Positions 17,113 through 23,948 of a DNA stretch of 33,328 bases are shown piece by piece. Positions within the stretch are counted from its first letter, which is position 1, and every line of letters begins with the position of its first letter. The stretch is from JAUILA01 sp964563925 (GTDB taxonomy: Bacteria; Bacteroidota; Bacteroidia; Cytophagales; Cyclobacteriaceae), in contig CAZLZD010000047.1 of assembly GCA_964563925.1 (NCBI GenBank), positions 1 through 33,328 of the forward strand, read 5' to 3'. A model generated the notes under the pieces. The model did not search any database. It was not told the origin of the DNA and saw nothing but the letters and a program-made list of their open reading frames with translations. A program made the translations under genes and the position numbers.

Positions 17113-17167
17113 GGAGGTTGGATGGGAAAGACTGAGACTAAGACTAGGACTAGGACTAGGACTAGGA
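17113..17167. repeat. 55-base segment, right copy
   Basis: Exact copy of 16958-17012, followed by unique sequence GAGCGTCTCTC... downstream of the last array unit. The hexanucleotide units start at 17130. See the left copy for interpretation. Confidence 0.9.
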
Positions 17168-17412
17168 GCGTCTCTCTTGAAGCCTGCCTGCCGGAGCTTT
17201 AGCATAGGTTGGGGGGATTGTGCGTCATCCCCGTCACGATGGCAGGGTGGGTGGAGCATCTCCGAACGGACGTCATCCAGGGTGGGTGGTTCTCCGAACG
17301 GACGTCATCCCCGTTACGATGGCAGAGACCGGTCACCGCAGGTGTAATAACCCGTCAATCGCTGGATTTAATTCCGGGCGGTGAGTATGTTTATCTTTTC
17401 AATCACACACCT
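17168..17412. other. Non-coding region before the amidohydrolase gene
   Basis: Together with the array and gap, the stretch from 16981 to 17412 (432 bases) has no convincing gene. It contains the degenerate tandem repeat at 17223-17325 and, near its end, a TATCTTTT box (17392-17399) 13 bases before the amidohydrolase ATG that may be its -7 element. No tRNA or terminator shape was seen. Confidence 0.6.
17223..17325. repeat. Degenerate tandem repeat, three incomplete copies
   Basis: Blocks recur in order. TCTCCGAACGGACGTCATCC occurs at 17259-17278 and 17291-17310, a 32-base step. CGTCATCCCCGTyACGATGGCAG occurs at 17223-17245 and 17303-17325, with one mismatch. CAGGGTGGGTGG occurs at 17243-17254 and 17278-17289. 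The full unit would be about 44 bases; the first copy lacks its head, the second has lost the middle and the third lacks its tail. It looks like a decaying intergenic repeat. Confidence 0.8.
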
Positions 17413-18990
17413 ATGAAACACCTGATACTTATTCTCCTGGTCCTCACCGTTACCGGAACCAGTGCCCAGATCCAAAATGCGCCTGACCGAAGCGAGGGCG
17501 AAGGCCCGTGGCCACAGCTCATTATCCGGGGTGTAACCCTGATCAACGGGAACGGTGCCCCGCCGCTTGGGCCCGTGGATATCGTGGTGGAGAATGACCG
17601 GATCACCGAAGTACGGGTTGTCGGGTACCCGGGGGTGGAAATTGATGCTGCCAGGAGGCCGGAGCTCCGCCAGGGCGGCAAGGAGCTTGATGCCGAAGGA
17701 ATGTACCTCCTGCCGGGTTTCATTGACATGCATGGTCACATCGGCGGAACCGCACAGGGTACGCCGGCAGAATATGTGTTCAAGCTCTGGATGGCACACG
17801 GGATTACCACGATCAGGGACCCGTCGGCCGGGAACGGACTCAAATGGGTCCTGGAACATAAAAGGAAGAGCGAAAATAATTCGATTACCGCACCGAGAAT
17901 TCTTGCTTACACGTCATTCGGACAGGGTAGTGCAGGAGGCATAAATACCCCGGAAGAAGCCCGAGAATGGGTGCGAAACAATGCGGAGGAAGGGGCCGAC
18001 GGGATTAAGTTCTTTGGCGCCGCCCCGGACATTATGACCGCAGCCCTGGAGGAAAACAGGAAACTCGGTCTTCGATCGGCCTGTCACCATGCCCAGTTAT
18101 CGGTGGCCCGCTGGAATGTGCTTCATTCGGCGCGCGCTGGACTCACTTCCATGGAACACTGGTATGGTTTGCCGGAGGCCTTATTTGAAGACCGTACGGT
18201 GCAGGATTATCCGCTGGATTACAACTATAACAATGAGCAGCACCGGTTTGGAGAAGCGGGCAGACTGTGGAAACAGGCTGCGGCTCCTTATTCTCCGAAA
18301 TGGAATGCCGTAATGGACGAACTCATTGCGCTGGATTTTACCCTTGATCCGACTTTCAACATTTACGAAGCCAGCCGGGACCTGATGCGGGCACGACGGG
18401 CTGAATGGCACGATATATATACCCTTCCCAGCCTCTGGAAATATTATCAGCCCAGTAAGGTATCGCACGGGTCCTACTGGCATTACTGGGGGACCGAGGA
18501 AGAGATTGACTGGAAGAATAACTACCGCCTCTGGATGACCTTTATCAACGAATACAAAAACCGCGGCGGCCGGGTGACTGCCGGCTCGGATTCCGGTTTT
18601 ATATTCCAGTTGTACGGGTTTGCCTATATCCGCGAACTTGAACTGCTTCGGGAGGCGGGCTTTCACCCGCTGGAGGTGATCAGGTCCGCCACCCTCAATG
18701 GCGCCGAGGCCCTCGGGATGGAGAAGGACCTGGGCACGGTGGAACCTGGTAAGCTGGCTGATTTTGTGATCGTAGAAGAAAACCCGCTGCAAAACTTCAA
18801 GGTGTTGTATGGCACCGGGGCCATAAAGCTCACCGAAGATAATGAGGTCGTACGGGTGGGAGGAGTCCGTTATACGATCAAAGACGGGATTATTTACGAT
18901 GCCCCGCAGTTGCTTGAAGATGTCCGGCAGATGGTGGAGCAGGTAAAGGAGGAAACCGGGGAAGAGATCAGGCAGCCCGGGATGGATTAA
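17413..18990 (+). CDS. Secreted amidohydrolase (imidazolonepropionase-like)
   Basis: A 525-residue metal-dependent hydrolase of the amidohydrolase superfamily. The ATG at 17413 is chosen because it begins a signal peptide (MKHLILILLVLTVTGTSAQ); an in-frame ATG at 17209 would add 68 residues of repeat-derived sequence. Metal-site features: His107 and His109 in PGFIDMHGHIGG, Lys199 in GADGIKFFG as candidate carbamylated lysine, His225 or His226 in SACHHAQ, His249 in TSMEHWYG and Asp in RVTAGSDSGF near 395. The C-terminal part carries NGAEALGMEKDLGTVEPGKLADFVI, typical of the family. It probably works in the periplasm; substrate unknown (peptidase or cyclic-amide hydrolase types exist). It stands alone on the plus strand. 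Confidence 0.93.
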   Translation: MKHLILILLVLTVTGTSAQIQNAPDRSEGEGPWPQLIIRGVTLINGNGAPPLGPVDIVVENDRITEVRVVGYPGVEIDAARRPELRQGGKELDAEGMYLLPGFIDMHGHIGGTAQGTPAEYVFKLWMAHGITTIRDPSAGNGLKWVLEHKRKSENNSITAPRILAYTSFGQGSAGGINTPEEAREWVRNNAEEGADGIKFFGAAPDIMTAALEENRKLGLRSACHHAQLSVARWNVLHSARAGLTSMEHWYGLPEALFEDRTVQDYPLDYNYNNEQHRFGEAGRLWKQAAAPYSPKWNAVMDELIALDFTLDPTFNIYEASRDLMRARRAEWHDIYTLPSLWKYYQPSKVSHGSYWHYWGTEEEIDWKNNYRLWMTFINEYKNRGGRVTAGSDSGFIFQLYGFAYIRELELLREAGFHPLEVIRSATLNGAEALGMEKDLGTVEPGKLADFVIVEENPLQNFKVLYGTGAIKLTEDNEVVRVGGVRYTIKDGIIYDAPQLLEDVRQMVEQVKEETGEEIRQPGMD

Positions 18991-19005
18991 TTCACTGTAA
19001 TCGTC

Positions 19006-19013
19006 TACCTTCG
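19006..19013 (+). promoter_or_regulatory. Candidate -7 box (TACCTTCG) for the kinase-murQ operon
   Basis: TACCTTCG differs from TAnnTTTG at one position. It ends six bases before the ATG at 19020, the same distance as the TATCTTTG box before era. Transcription would begin at or next to the start codon, so the message would be almost leaderless. Confidence 0.35.
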
Positions 19014-19019
19014 TAAACC

Positions 19020-19877
19020 ATGAAGCTTATAGCAGACAGCGGAAGTTCTAAAACGGAGTGGAGGATCATTGACAGTTCCCGTCAGATTCATCAGGCGAAG
19101 ACCATGGGGCTCAATCCGTTCCATGTTTCCGATGAGGGAATTACCGGCGAGCTTGAACAAATTCTCGTGCCGGCTCTTCAGGAAAAAGGGTTCTCGGCCA
19201 ACGATATTTCAGAAATTTATTTCTATGGATCCGGGTGCGTACCCGGTCCTCCTTCCGAACGGCTGAAGCGTTGTCTCGAACATGTTTTTCCGCATGCACT
19301 GGCCGAGGTATTCGACGATTTACTGGCGGTGGCCCGGGGGCTTTGCGGAAGGGAAGAAGGGGTGGTTGCCATCCTTGGTACCGGTTCCAACAGCGGATTC
19401 TATGACGGGGAGAAGATTTCCTACAAGGTGCGGGCACTTGGTTATATCCTGGGGGATGAGGGCAGTGGCGCCTGGATTGGCAAGACCCTGCTGGCCATGT
19501 ATTTGCGTGAGGAGTTATCACCAGGCGTCCGGGAGCACCTGGAAAACCGGTTTAATACCGGGGAAATTCTTGATAAGGTATACCGTGCCCCCCAGGCAAA
19601 TAAGTACCTTGCCGGGTATTCACGTTTTGTCTTTCAGCATATCAGGCAGCCTGAGTTGTACAAACTTGTTTATGAGGGGTTTCGTCTGTTCCTGGAGCAT
19701 AACATTCTCAAATATCCAAAATCAACTACCATTCATTTCAGCGGATCTGTTGCATTCTACTATGCCAATGTACTGCGCCAGGCGGCCGCTGATCTCTCTG
19801 TGCGGGTAGGGCATATTGTGGAAGGACCCATTGCCGGACTTGCGCTATATCACAAACAATCAATCAAAACATCATGA
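19020..19877 (+). CDS. BadF/BadG-type sugar kinase (N-acetylglucosamine/N-acetylmuramic acid kinase-like)
   Basis: A 285-residue cytoplasmic kinase of the ASKHA superfamily. ATP-binding motifs: phosphate-1 IADSGSSKTEW at 4-14, phosphate-2 AILGTGSNSGFYDG at 117-130 and GDEGSGAWIGK at 145-155; Asp100 in DDLLAVAR is the likely catalytic base. The closest known activities are phosphorylation of GlcNAc or MurNAc. Its ATGA overlap with murQ strongly suggests it makes the 6-phosphosugar that MurQ uses, as in the murT-murK-murQ set described for Tannerella forsythia; MurK-type activity is therefore a reasonable inference, not proven. First gene of a three-gene plus-strand operon. Confidence 0.88.
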   Translation: MKLIADSGSSKTEWRIIDSSRQIHQAKTMGLNPFHVSDEGITGELEQILVPALQEKGFSANDISEIYFYGSGCVPGPPSERLKRCLEHVFPHALAEVFDDLLAVARGLCGREEGVVAILGTGSNSGFYDGEKISYKVRALGYILGDEGSGAWIGKTLLAMYLREELSPGVREHLENRFNTGEILDKVYRAPQANKYLAGYSRFVFQHIRQPELYKLVYEGFRLFLEHNILKYPKSTTIHFSGSVAFYYANVLRQAAADLSVRVGHIVEGPIAGLALYHKQSIKTS

Positions 19878-20686
19878 GCAGTGTAACCGAATCATCGTCT
19901 TTTTATGACGACCTTGAACAAATGCCGACCAGGGAATTACTGGAGAATATCAACCGGGAAGACAAGACCGTTCCTATGGCAGTGGAAAAGGAAATCCCAA
20001 AGATCGAAGCGCTGGTTGACGTGGTTGCAAAAAAGATGGAAGACGGTGGCCGCCTCTTCTACATAGGCGCCGGGACCAGCGGAAGGCTGGGCATTGTGGA
20101 TGCCTCCGAGATCCCGCCTACCTATGGCCTTCCGCACGGGCGCGTAATCGGAATAATGGCCGGAGGGGATGCAGCCATCAGAAAATCGGTCGAATATGCT
20201 GAAGATGACGAAAACCAGGCCTGGAAAGACCTGCAGGAATTTTCCATCACAGATCAGGATGTTGTCATCGGAATTGCTGCATCAGGACGCACGCCTTATG
20301 TGATCGGAGGGGTTAAGGATGCCCGGGCAGCCGGGCTGGTCACGGGATGCATTACGTGCAATCCGGGCTCTAAGCTGGCCGAGGCGGCCGAATACCCGGT
20401 GGAGGTTGTGGTAGGTCCCGAATTTGTGACCGGGAGCACCCGTATGAAATCGGGCACGGCCCAGAAGCTGGTTCTGAATATGGTTTCCACCACCGTCATG
20501 ATCCGGCTTGGACGGGTGAAAGGCAATAAGATGGTGGATATGCAATTAAGTAATAATAAATTGCGCGATCGGGGAACAAGAATGGTGATGGAAGCATTAC
20601 AGATAAAGGCGGAAGAAGCCCGGGAGCTCCTGGAAAAACACGGCTCCGTACGGGCTGCCGTTGATTTTTTCAGAAAGAATGCATGA
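19874..20686 (+). CDS. murQ: N-acetylmuramic acid 6-phosphate etherase
   Basis: MurQ removes the lactyl ether from MurNAc-6-phosphate, giving GlcNAc-6-phosphate and D-lactate during peptidoglycan recycling. The 270 residues contain the SIS fold: GAGTSGRLGIVDASEIPPTYG at 65-85 and GIAASGRTPYVIGG near 137. The two glutamates equivalent to E. coli Glu83 and Glu114 are Glu79 and Glu110. STRMKSGTAQKLVLNM and NNKLRDRGTRMVME are further family marks. It is about 28 residues shorter than the E. coli enzyme (298), mostly at the C-terminus. It overlaps the kinase gene by four bases, and the next gene by 8. Cytoplasmic. Confidence 0.97.
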   Translation: MSSVTESSSFYDDLEQMPTRELLENINREDKTVPMAVEKEIPKIEALVDVVAKKMEDGGRLFYIGAGTSGRLGIVDASEIPPTYGLPHGRVIGIMAGGDAAIRKSVEYAEDDENQAWKDLQEFSITDQDVVIGIAASGRTPYVIGGVKDARAAGLVTGCITCNPGSKLAEAAEYPVEVVVGPEFVTGSTRMKSGTAQKLVLNMVSTTVMIRLGRVKGNKMVDMQLSNNKLRDRGTRMVMEALQIKAEEARELLEKHGSVRAAVDFFRKNA

Positions 20687-21248
20687 AATAGAACCATATT
20701 ACCGCTGGCTCCAGTATTATAATCCCGCCGATGACGATCTCTCGCCATTTTTCGGCAAACAGTATAATCATGATCTCTACAGCGAGACCATTTACGGGTA
20801 TTACATAGACCCGGCCTGGGATTTTATGGGCTCGGAGACCCTGTACATCAAACTGCTTTATACTGATTACCATGCCGGGTATACCGTTATTGAATTCATC
20901 GGAGAATGGAACGACGCCATCAATAATGATATCATGCACCTGAAACGGAACATTGTTGAGCACATGACCCACAAAGGGATCAACAAATTTATCCTGATCG
21001 GGGAGAATATCCTTAATTTCCATGGATCAGATGACTGTTATTACGAGGAATGGTTTGAGGAGGTGGAAGACGGGTGGATTGCAGCTGTTAATTTCCCCGA
21101 GTGGGTGCGGCAGGAACAAATGCTGTACAACATAGACGCCTATATCAATATGGGCGGTACGCTGGAGATTGATAACTGGCGTACGATGAGCCCCTCGCAG
21201 TTCTATTCCAGCGTGGACAGTATGATTCAGCGGCGGATAGGAGCCTGA
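20679..21248 (+). CDS. Conserved-type hypothetical protein downstream of murQ
   Basis: A 189-residue protein of no family I recognise. The ATG at 20679 overlaps the murQ stop by 8 bases and is preferred to the one at 20661. It is acidic and very rich in aromatic residues, particularly Tyr and Trp (MHEIEPYYRWLQYYNPADDD at the N-terminus). It has no signal peptide or membrane segment, so it is probably cytoplasmic. A central Rossmann-like alternation (KFILIGENILNFHG) is seen around residues 102-115. Codon use looks like its neighbours. Coupling to murQ suggests a link to amino-sugar recycling, but it may only be an operon passenger. It overlaps the convergent SprT-like gene by 22 bases. Confidence 0.75.
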   Translation: MHEIEPYYRWLQYYNPADDDLSPFFGKQYNHDLYSETIYGYYIDPAWDFMGSETLYIKLLYTDYHAGYTVIEFIGEWNDAINNDIMHLKRNIVEHMTHKGINKFILIGENILNFHGSDDCYYEEWFEEVEDGWIAAVNFPEWVRQEQMLYNIDAYINMGGTLEIDNWRTMSPSQFYSSVDSMIQRRIGA

Positions 21249-21853
21249 TCCTCTTTGCTTACCATCGCATGGCCGGATATCAGGTATGATTTACCAGAGC
21301 GCACCTCCTGGCATACGTAACGCGTTCGTTTGAGCTTGCCTTTTCGAAAACTTCGGGTGTGGAGCCTGAAAACCTCTCCTTCGGCCAGTTCCTTAAGCAT
21401 AGGAAGACTGTCCGCGTCATAGGCCCGCAGGGCTTCCATCAGGGCCGGATCGGCACAAGAGCTTGCAGCCGGATTACGCAGGTAGCGGGTCAGCCGTTCC
21501 AGCAACTCCCCGGGAAATACAGATGGGGTCATTACAGGATAGGTGATATCCCGGAAACAGCGCTTCCATTGCATTCCGTGCGGCTTTACCCGCCGACCAT
21601 GTGTTCTGAAAGTAAGTAAGTGCGCCACCTCATGCAGGTAGGTGATGAGGAAGGCATAGGGGTTGAGGTCATTATTGACCGAGATGTAGTGCCGGCCGGT
21701 GGAGGGAACGTACCGGTAGTCACCTAATTTAGAACGCCGTGGATTCTTAATCCGGAGAACGAAGTTGTTTCGCTCCCACAGATCAATACAGTAATCCACG
21801 GCGTTCGCTGGCAAATGTGTCTGCAATGCAGCTACGACACTTGCGCGGTTCAT
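21227..21853 (-). CDS. SprT-like zinc metalloprotease-fold protein
   Basis: A 208-residue protein with an SprT-like domain. The zinc motif is HEVAH at 74-78 within TYLHEVAHLLTF, with a third ligand probably in KPHGMQWK (His92). The start of the domain, including YRYVPSTGRHYISVNNDLNP, is family-like. SprT proteins are related to the eukaryotic DNA-protein crosslink protease Spartan, but the bacterial function is not settled. The C-terminal 60 residues lack the four-cysteine zinc ribbon seen in some members. The ATG directly abuts the stop of the upstream lipoprotein gene, so the two should be cotranscribed. It is convergent with the murQ operon, with a 22-base 3' overlap. Confidence 0.9.
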   Translation of the reverse strand: MNRASVVAALQTHLPANAVDYCIDLWERNNFVLRIKNPRRSKLGDYRYVPSTGRHYISVNNDLNPYAFLITYLHEVAHLLTFRTHGRRVKPHGMQWKRCFRDITYPVMTPSVFPGELLERLTRYLRNPAASSCADPALMEALRAYDADSLPMLKELAEGEVFRLHTRSFRKGKLKRTRYVCQEVRSGKSYLISGHAMVSKEDQAPIRR

Positions 21854-22162
21854 TTATCCTTCAGTTGACTCATCAACTTCTTCTGCTACATCTTCGGCAG
21901 CTTCTTCCGTAGCATCCGCTGCATCTTCCGCAGCACCTTCTACTTCTTCCGCAGCACCTTCCACAGCTTCTTCGGTTTCAGCAGCTGCATTTTCCACCGC
22001 TTCTTCGGTATCGGCAGCAGCTTCTTCAACCGCATCAGAAGTCGCGTCAACAGCTTCTTCAGTCTCTACTGCGGCAGTGTCAGCCGTTTCATTGCCTGAC
22101 GTTCCGCAAGATATTGCCATCATAGACAAAGCTACGAGGCTTACATAAAATAGACGTTTCAT
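21854..22162 (-). CDS. Glu/Ala-rich small lipoprotein, copy 2
   Basis: A 102-residue lipoprotein: MKRLFYVSLVALSMMAISC is the signal with Cys19 lipidated, then GTSGNETAD and a low-complexity helix of about 75 residues built from Glu, Ala, Asp, Val and Thr in loosely repeated 8-11 residue units (TEEAVENAAAETEEAVEGAAEE). The ATG at 22162 is chosen over the long upstream frame because it starts the signal peptide. The mature part is very acidic and almost certainly an extended or coiled helix. It shares the C-G-T-S junction and composition with the next gene upstream, so the two look like a duplication. It abuts the SprT-like gene with no spacing. Function unknown. Confidence 0.8.
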   Translation of the reverse strand: MKRLFYVSLVALSMMAISCGTSGNETADTAAVETEEAVDATSDAVEEAAADTEEAVENAAAETEEAVEGAAEEVEGAAEDAADATEEAAEDVAEEVDESTEG

Positions 22163-22201
22163 AATCAAATACGTGTTTGGTTGATAAAAAATTAAAAGAT
22201 C

Positions 22202-22238
22202 AAAAATAGAAACAGGCTCCAGTTTCCTGAAGCCTGTT
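22202..22238 (-). terminator. Intrinsic terminator with GAAA tetraloop
   Basis: On the minus strand AACAGGCTTCAG and CTGGAGCCTGTT form 12 continuous pairs (one G-T) around a GAAA loop, followed by TCTATTTTT. It lies 25 bases after the stop of lipoprotein copy 1. It should end that transcript, so lipoprotein copy 2 and the SprT-like gene need read-through or their own promoter in the 40 bases 22163-22201. Confidence 0.88.
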
Positions 22239-22262
22239 CCGATGAATGGTCGTATTTCGGGG

Positions 22263-22490
22263 TTACATTCCGTTATCAACCGAATCAGCTGCGTCTTCTG
22301 CAGCCTCTTCCATCTCTTCAGCAGCCTCATCAGCCGCATCTTCCACCTCGTCAGCAGTTTCTTCAATTGCCTCGCCGGCTTCTTCCATTTGCTCTTCTGC
22401 ATTTTCAGCAGCAGAATCAGAAGAAGTACCGCAAGAAAGAATGGCAAAGCTGAACGCCAGTGCTATGATAAATGTGAATACTTTTTTCAT
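22263..22490 (-). CDS. Glu/Ala-rich small lipoprotein, copy 1
   Basis: A 75-residue lipoprotein. The ATG at 22490 starts a signal peptide (MKKVFTFIIALAFSFAILSC) with Cys20 as the lipidation site; the ATG at 22535 would add 15 residues that spoil it. The mature protein is GTSSDSAAENAEEQMEEAG followed by heptad-like Glu/Ala/Asp repeats (EEAAEDAADSVDNGM at the end). The order of charged and small residues suggests a long amphipathic helix, perhaps a coiled coil resembling Lpp-type or YtxH/apolipophorin-like surface helices, but no family is assigned. It has its own terminator and is separated from der by 68 bases. Confidence 0.8.
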   Translation of the reverse strand: MKKVFTFIIALAFSFAILSCGTSSDSAAENAEEQMEEAGEAIEETADEVEDAADEAAEEMEEAAEDAADSVDNGM

Positions 22491-22520
22491 TTTTAAATTG
22501 GTTAATAAGAAATTATGGTG

Positions 22521-22552
22521 CGAATATATGAACATTATTATATACCAATCAA
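22521..22552 (-). promoter_or_regulatory. Candidate promoter for lipoprotein copy 1
   Basis: The minus strand shows TTG (22550-22552), then 21 bases, then TATATTCG (22521-22528), one mismatch from TAnnTTTG. A transcript would start near 22516, about 26 bases before the ATG at 22490. Confidence 0.35.
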
Positions 22553-22558
22553 TGGATA

Positions 22559-23863
22559 TTATTTTTTACGGAAAAATAATCGCACCGGTACTCCGTCAAA
22601 ACCGAAGTGCTTTCTCATTTTATTCTCCAGGTAACGCTCATAGGGCGCCTTGATGTATTGGGGAAGGTTACAAAAAAAGGCAAATGTAGGAACCTGGGAG
22701 GGTATTTGGGTGATGTACTTAATCTTGATGTACTTTCCCTTGATGGCCGGTGGCGGGTTTCTCTCGATTTCCGGCAGCATCGTCTCGTTCAGCTTGCTGG
22801 TGGCAATCTTCTTCTCCTTATTCTCATACACTGATATGGCCATCTCAATCGCCTGAAATATGCGCTGCTTCTTCATCACCGAGGTGAAAATAAGAGGAAT
22901 CCAGTCCATGGTCCCGAGTTTCTCATGGATTGACTTCTTAAAGGTATCGGCGGTCTTACTGTCTTTCTCGATCAGGTCCCATTTATTGACCATGATCATA
23001 ATCCCCTTGTTGTACTTGTTGGCCAGGGAGATAATATTCATATCCTGCGCTTCAAGTCCTCGTTCCGCATCAAGGATGATGATACATACGTCGCTGTCCT
23101 GCAATGCCTGTATGGCCCGGAGGACGGAGTAAAATTCTATATCTTCCTTTACTTTGGATTTTTTTCGTATTCCCGCCGTGTCGGTTAGGATAAAGTCTTT
23201 GCCGTAGAGTTTGTAGCGTGTGTGAATGGCATCCCGGGTGGTTCCCGCCTCATCGGTCACAATGGAGCGCTCCTTTCCCAGCAGGGCGTTCAGAAAGGAA
23301 GACTTTCCGACGTTGGGCCTGCCGAGGATCGCCAGCTTTGGAATACCTGCTTCGGGATCCTCCTTGCCCTGGTCAAAGTGGGAGACCACCGCATCCAGGA
23401 GTTCGCCGGTACCACTGCCGTTTGCAGCGCTTACCGGGTAAACCTCCCCCATTCCCAGGGCGTAGAACTCGGCCGCCATGTGCATACGCTCCGTGGTATC
23501 CGCCTTATTGGCCACCACAAAGATAGGTTTCTCGGAGGCACGCAGCACTTTAGCAAAATCCTTGTCCAGGTCGGTAAGCCCGGCGTAGCTGTCCACCATA
23601 AACAGGATCACCGTGCACTCGTCAATGGCCAGCTGTACCTGGTGGCGGATCTGGCTTTCGAATTTGTCTTCGGATCCCGTCACGTACCCGCCCGTATCGA
23701 TGACCGTGAAGTGCTTGCCCGTCCATTCGCCATAGCCGTAATGGCGGTCACGTGTCACCCCCGGTTCATCATCCATGATGGCCTTCCGTTTTTCGATCAG
23801 GCGGTTGAAGAGGGTGGACTTGCCGACATTCGGTCGTCCTACAATTGCTACGATATTTGCCAC
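22559..23863 (-). CDS. der: Ribosome biogenesis GTPase Der (EngA)
   Basis: Der is a tandem-GTPase factor for 50S ribosomal subunit assembly. The GTG at 23863 is chosen because it gives the canonical N-terminus (M)ANIVAIVGRPNVGKST; an ATG at 23950 would add 29 unrelated residues. The protein then has 434 residues, the usual size. G domain 1: P-loop GRPNVGKST at 9-17, DTGG at 56-59, NKAD at 119-122. G domain 2: P-loop GRPNVGKSS at 181-189, DTAG at 228-231, NKWD near 295. The KH-like domain forms the C-terminus (FRKK). A TATCTTTG box (23881-23888) is placed to start transcription about 12 bases before the GTG. Its promoter region is shared with the divergent phosphoesterase gene. Confidence 0.96.
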   Translation of the reverse strand: MANIVAIVGRPNVGKSTLFNRLIEKRKAIMDDEPGVTRDRHYGYGEWTGKHFTVIDTGGYVTGSEDKFESQIRHQVQLAIDECTVILFMVDSYAGLTDLDKDFAKVLRASEKPIFVVANKADTTERMHMAAEFYALGMGEVYPVSAANGSGTGELLDAVVSHFDQGKEDPEAGIPKLAILGRPNVGKSSFLNALLGKERSIVTDEAGTTRDAIHTRYKLYGKDFILTDTAGIRKKSKVKEDIEFYSVLRAIQALQDSDVCIIILDAERGLEAQDMNIISLANKYNKGIMIMVNKWDLIEKDSKTADTFKKSIHEKLGTMDWIPLIFTSVMKKQRIFQAIEMAISVYENKEKKIATSKLNETMLPEIERNPPPAIKGKYIKIKYITQIPSQVPTFAFFCNLPQYIKAPYERYLENKMRKHFGFDGVPVRLFFRKK

Positions 23864-23880
23864 GGGCTCAGAATTTTGGG

Positions 23881-23888
23881 CAAAGATA
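23881..23888 (-). promoter_or_regulatory. Candidate -7 box (TATCTTTG) for der
   Basis: Exact match to TAnnTTTG on the minus strand, 17 bases before the GTG start of der. No TTG was seen at the -33 position. It supports the GTG start over the upstream ATG at 23950. Confidence 0.45.
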
Positions 23889-23948
23889 AAAGTTATTTGG
23901 CAACTGTCCCGATTTGCGTGCATTTGCTCTATCTTTATTCTCCAAGCC

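Noticed and set aside
16975..17167. GACTAG array as a CRISPR or attachment site
   Set aside because: Units are six bases with no spacers, no cas genes are present, and there is no integrase or tRNA nearby.
16717..17259. Minus-strand frame of 180 codons running through the N gap
   Set aside because: It exists only because N translate as unknown residues, and the remainder is hexanucleotide repeat (Leu-Val, Ser-Pro) and antisense of the cytochrome b5-like gene.
17209..17412. N-terminal extension of the amidohydrolase from an upstream in-frame ATG
   Set aside because: The added 68 residues are made of the degenerate repeat and would bury the signal peptide that starts at 17413.
22246..22653. 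Ser/Ala-rich plus-strand frame
   Set aside because: It is the antisense reading of the Glu/Ala-rich lipoprotein repeat; the low complexity comes from GCTTCTTC-type codons, not from a real protein.
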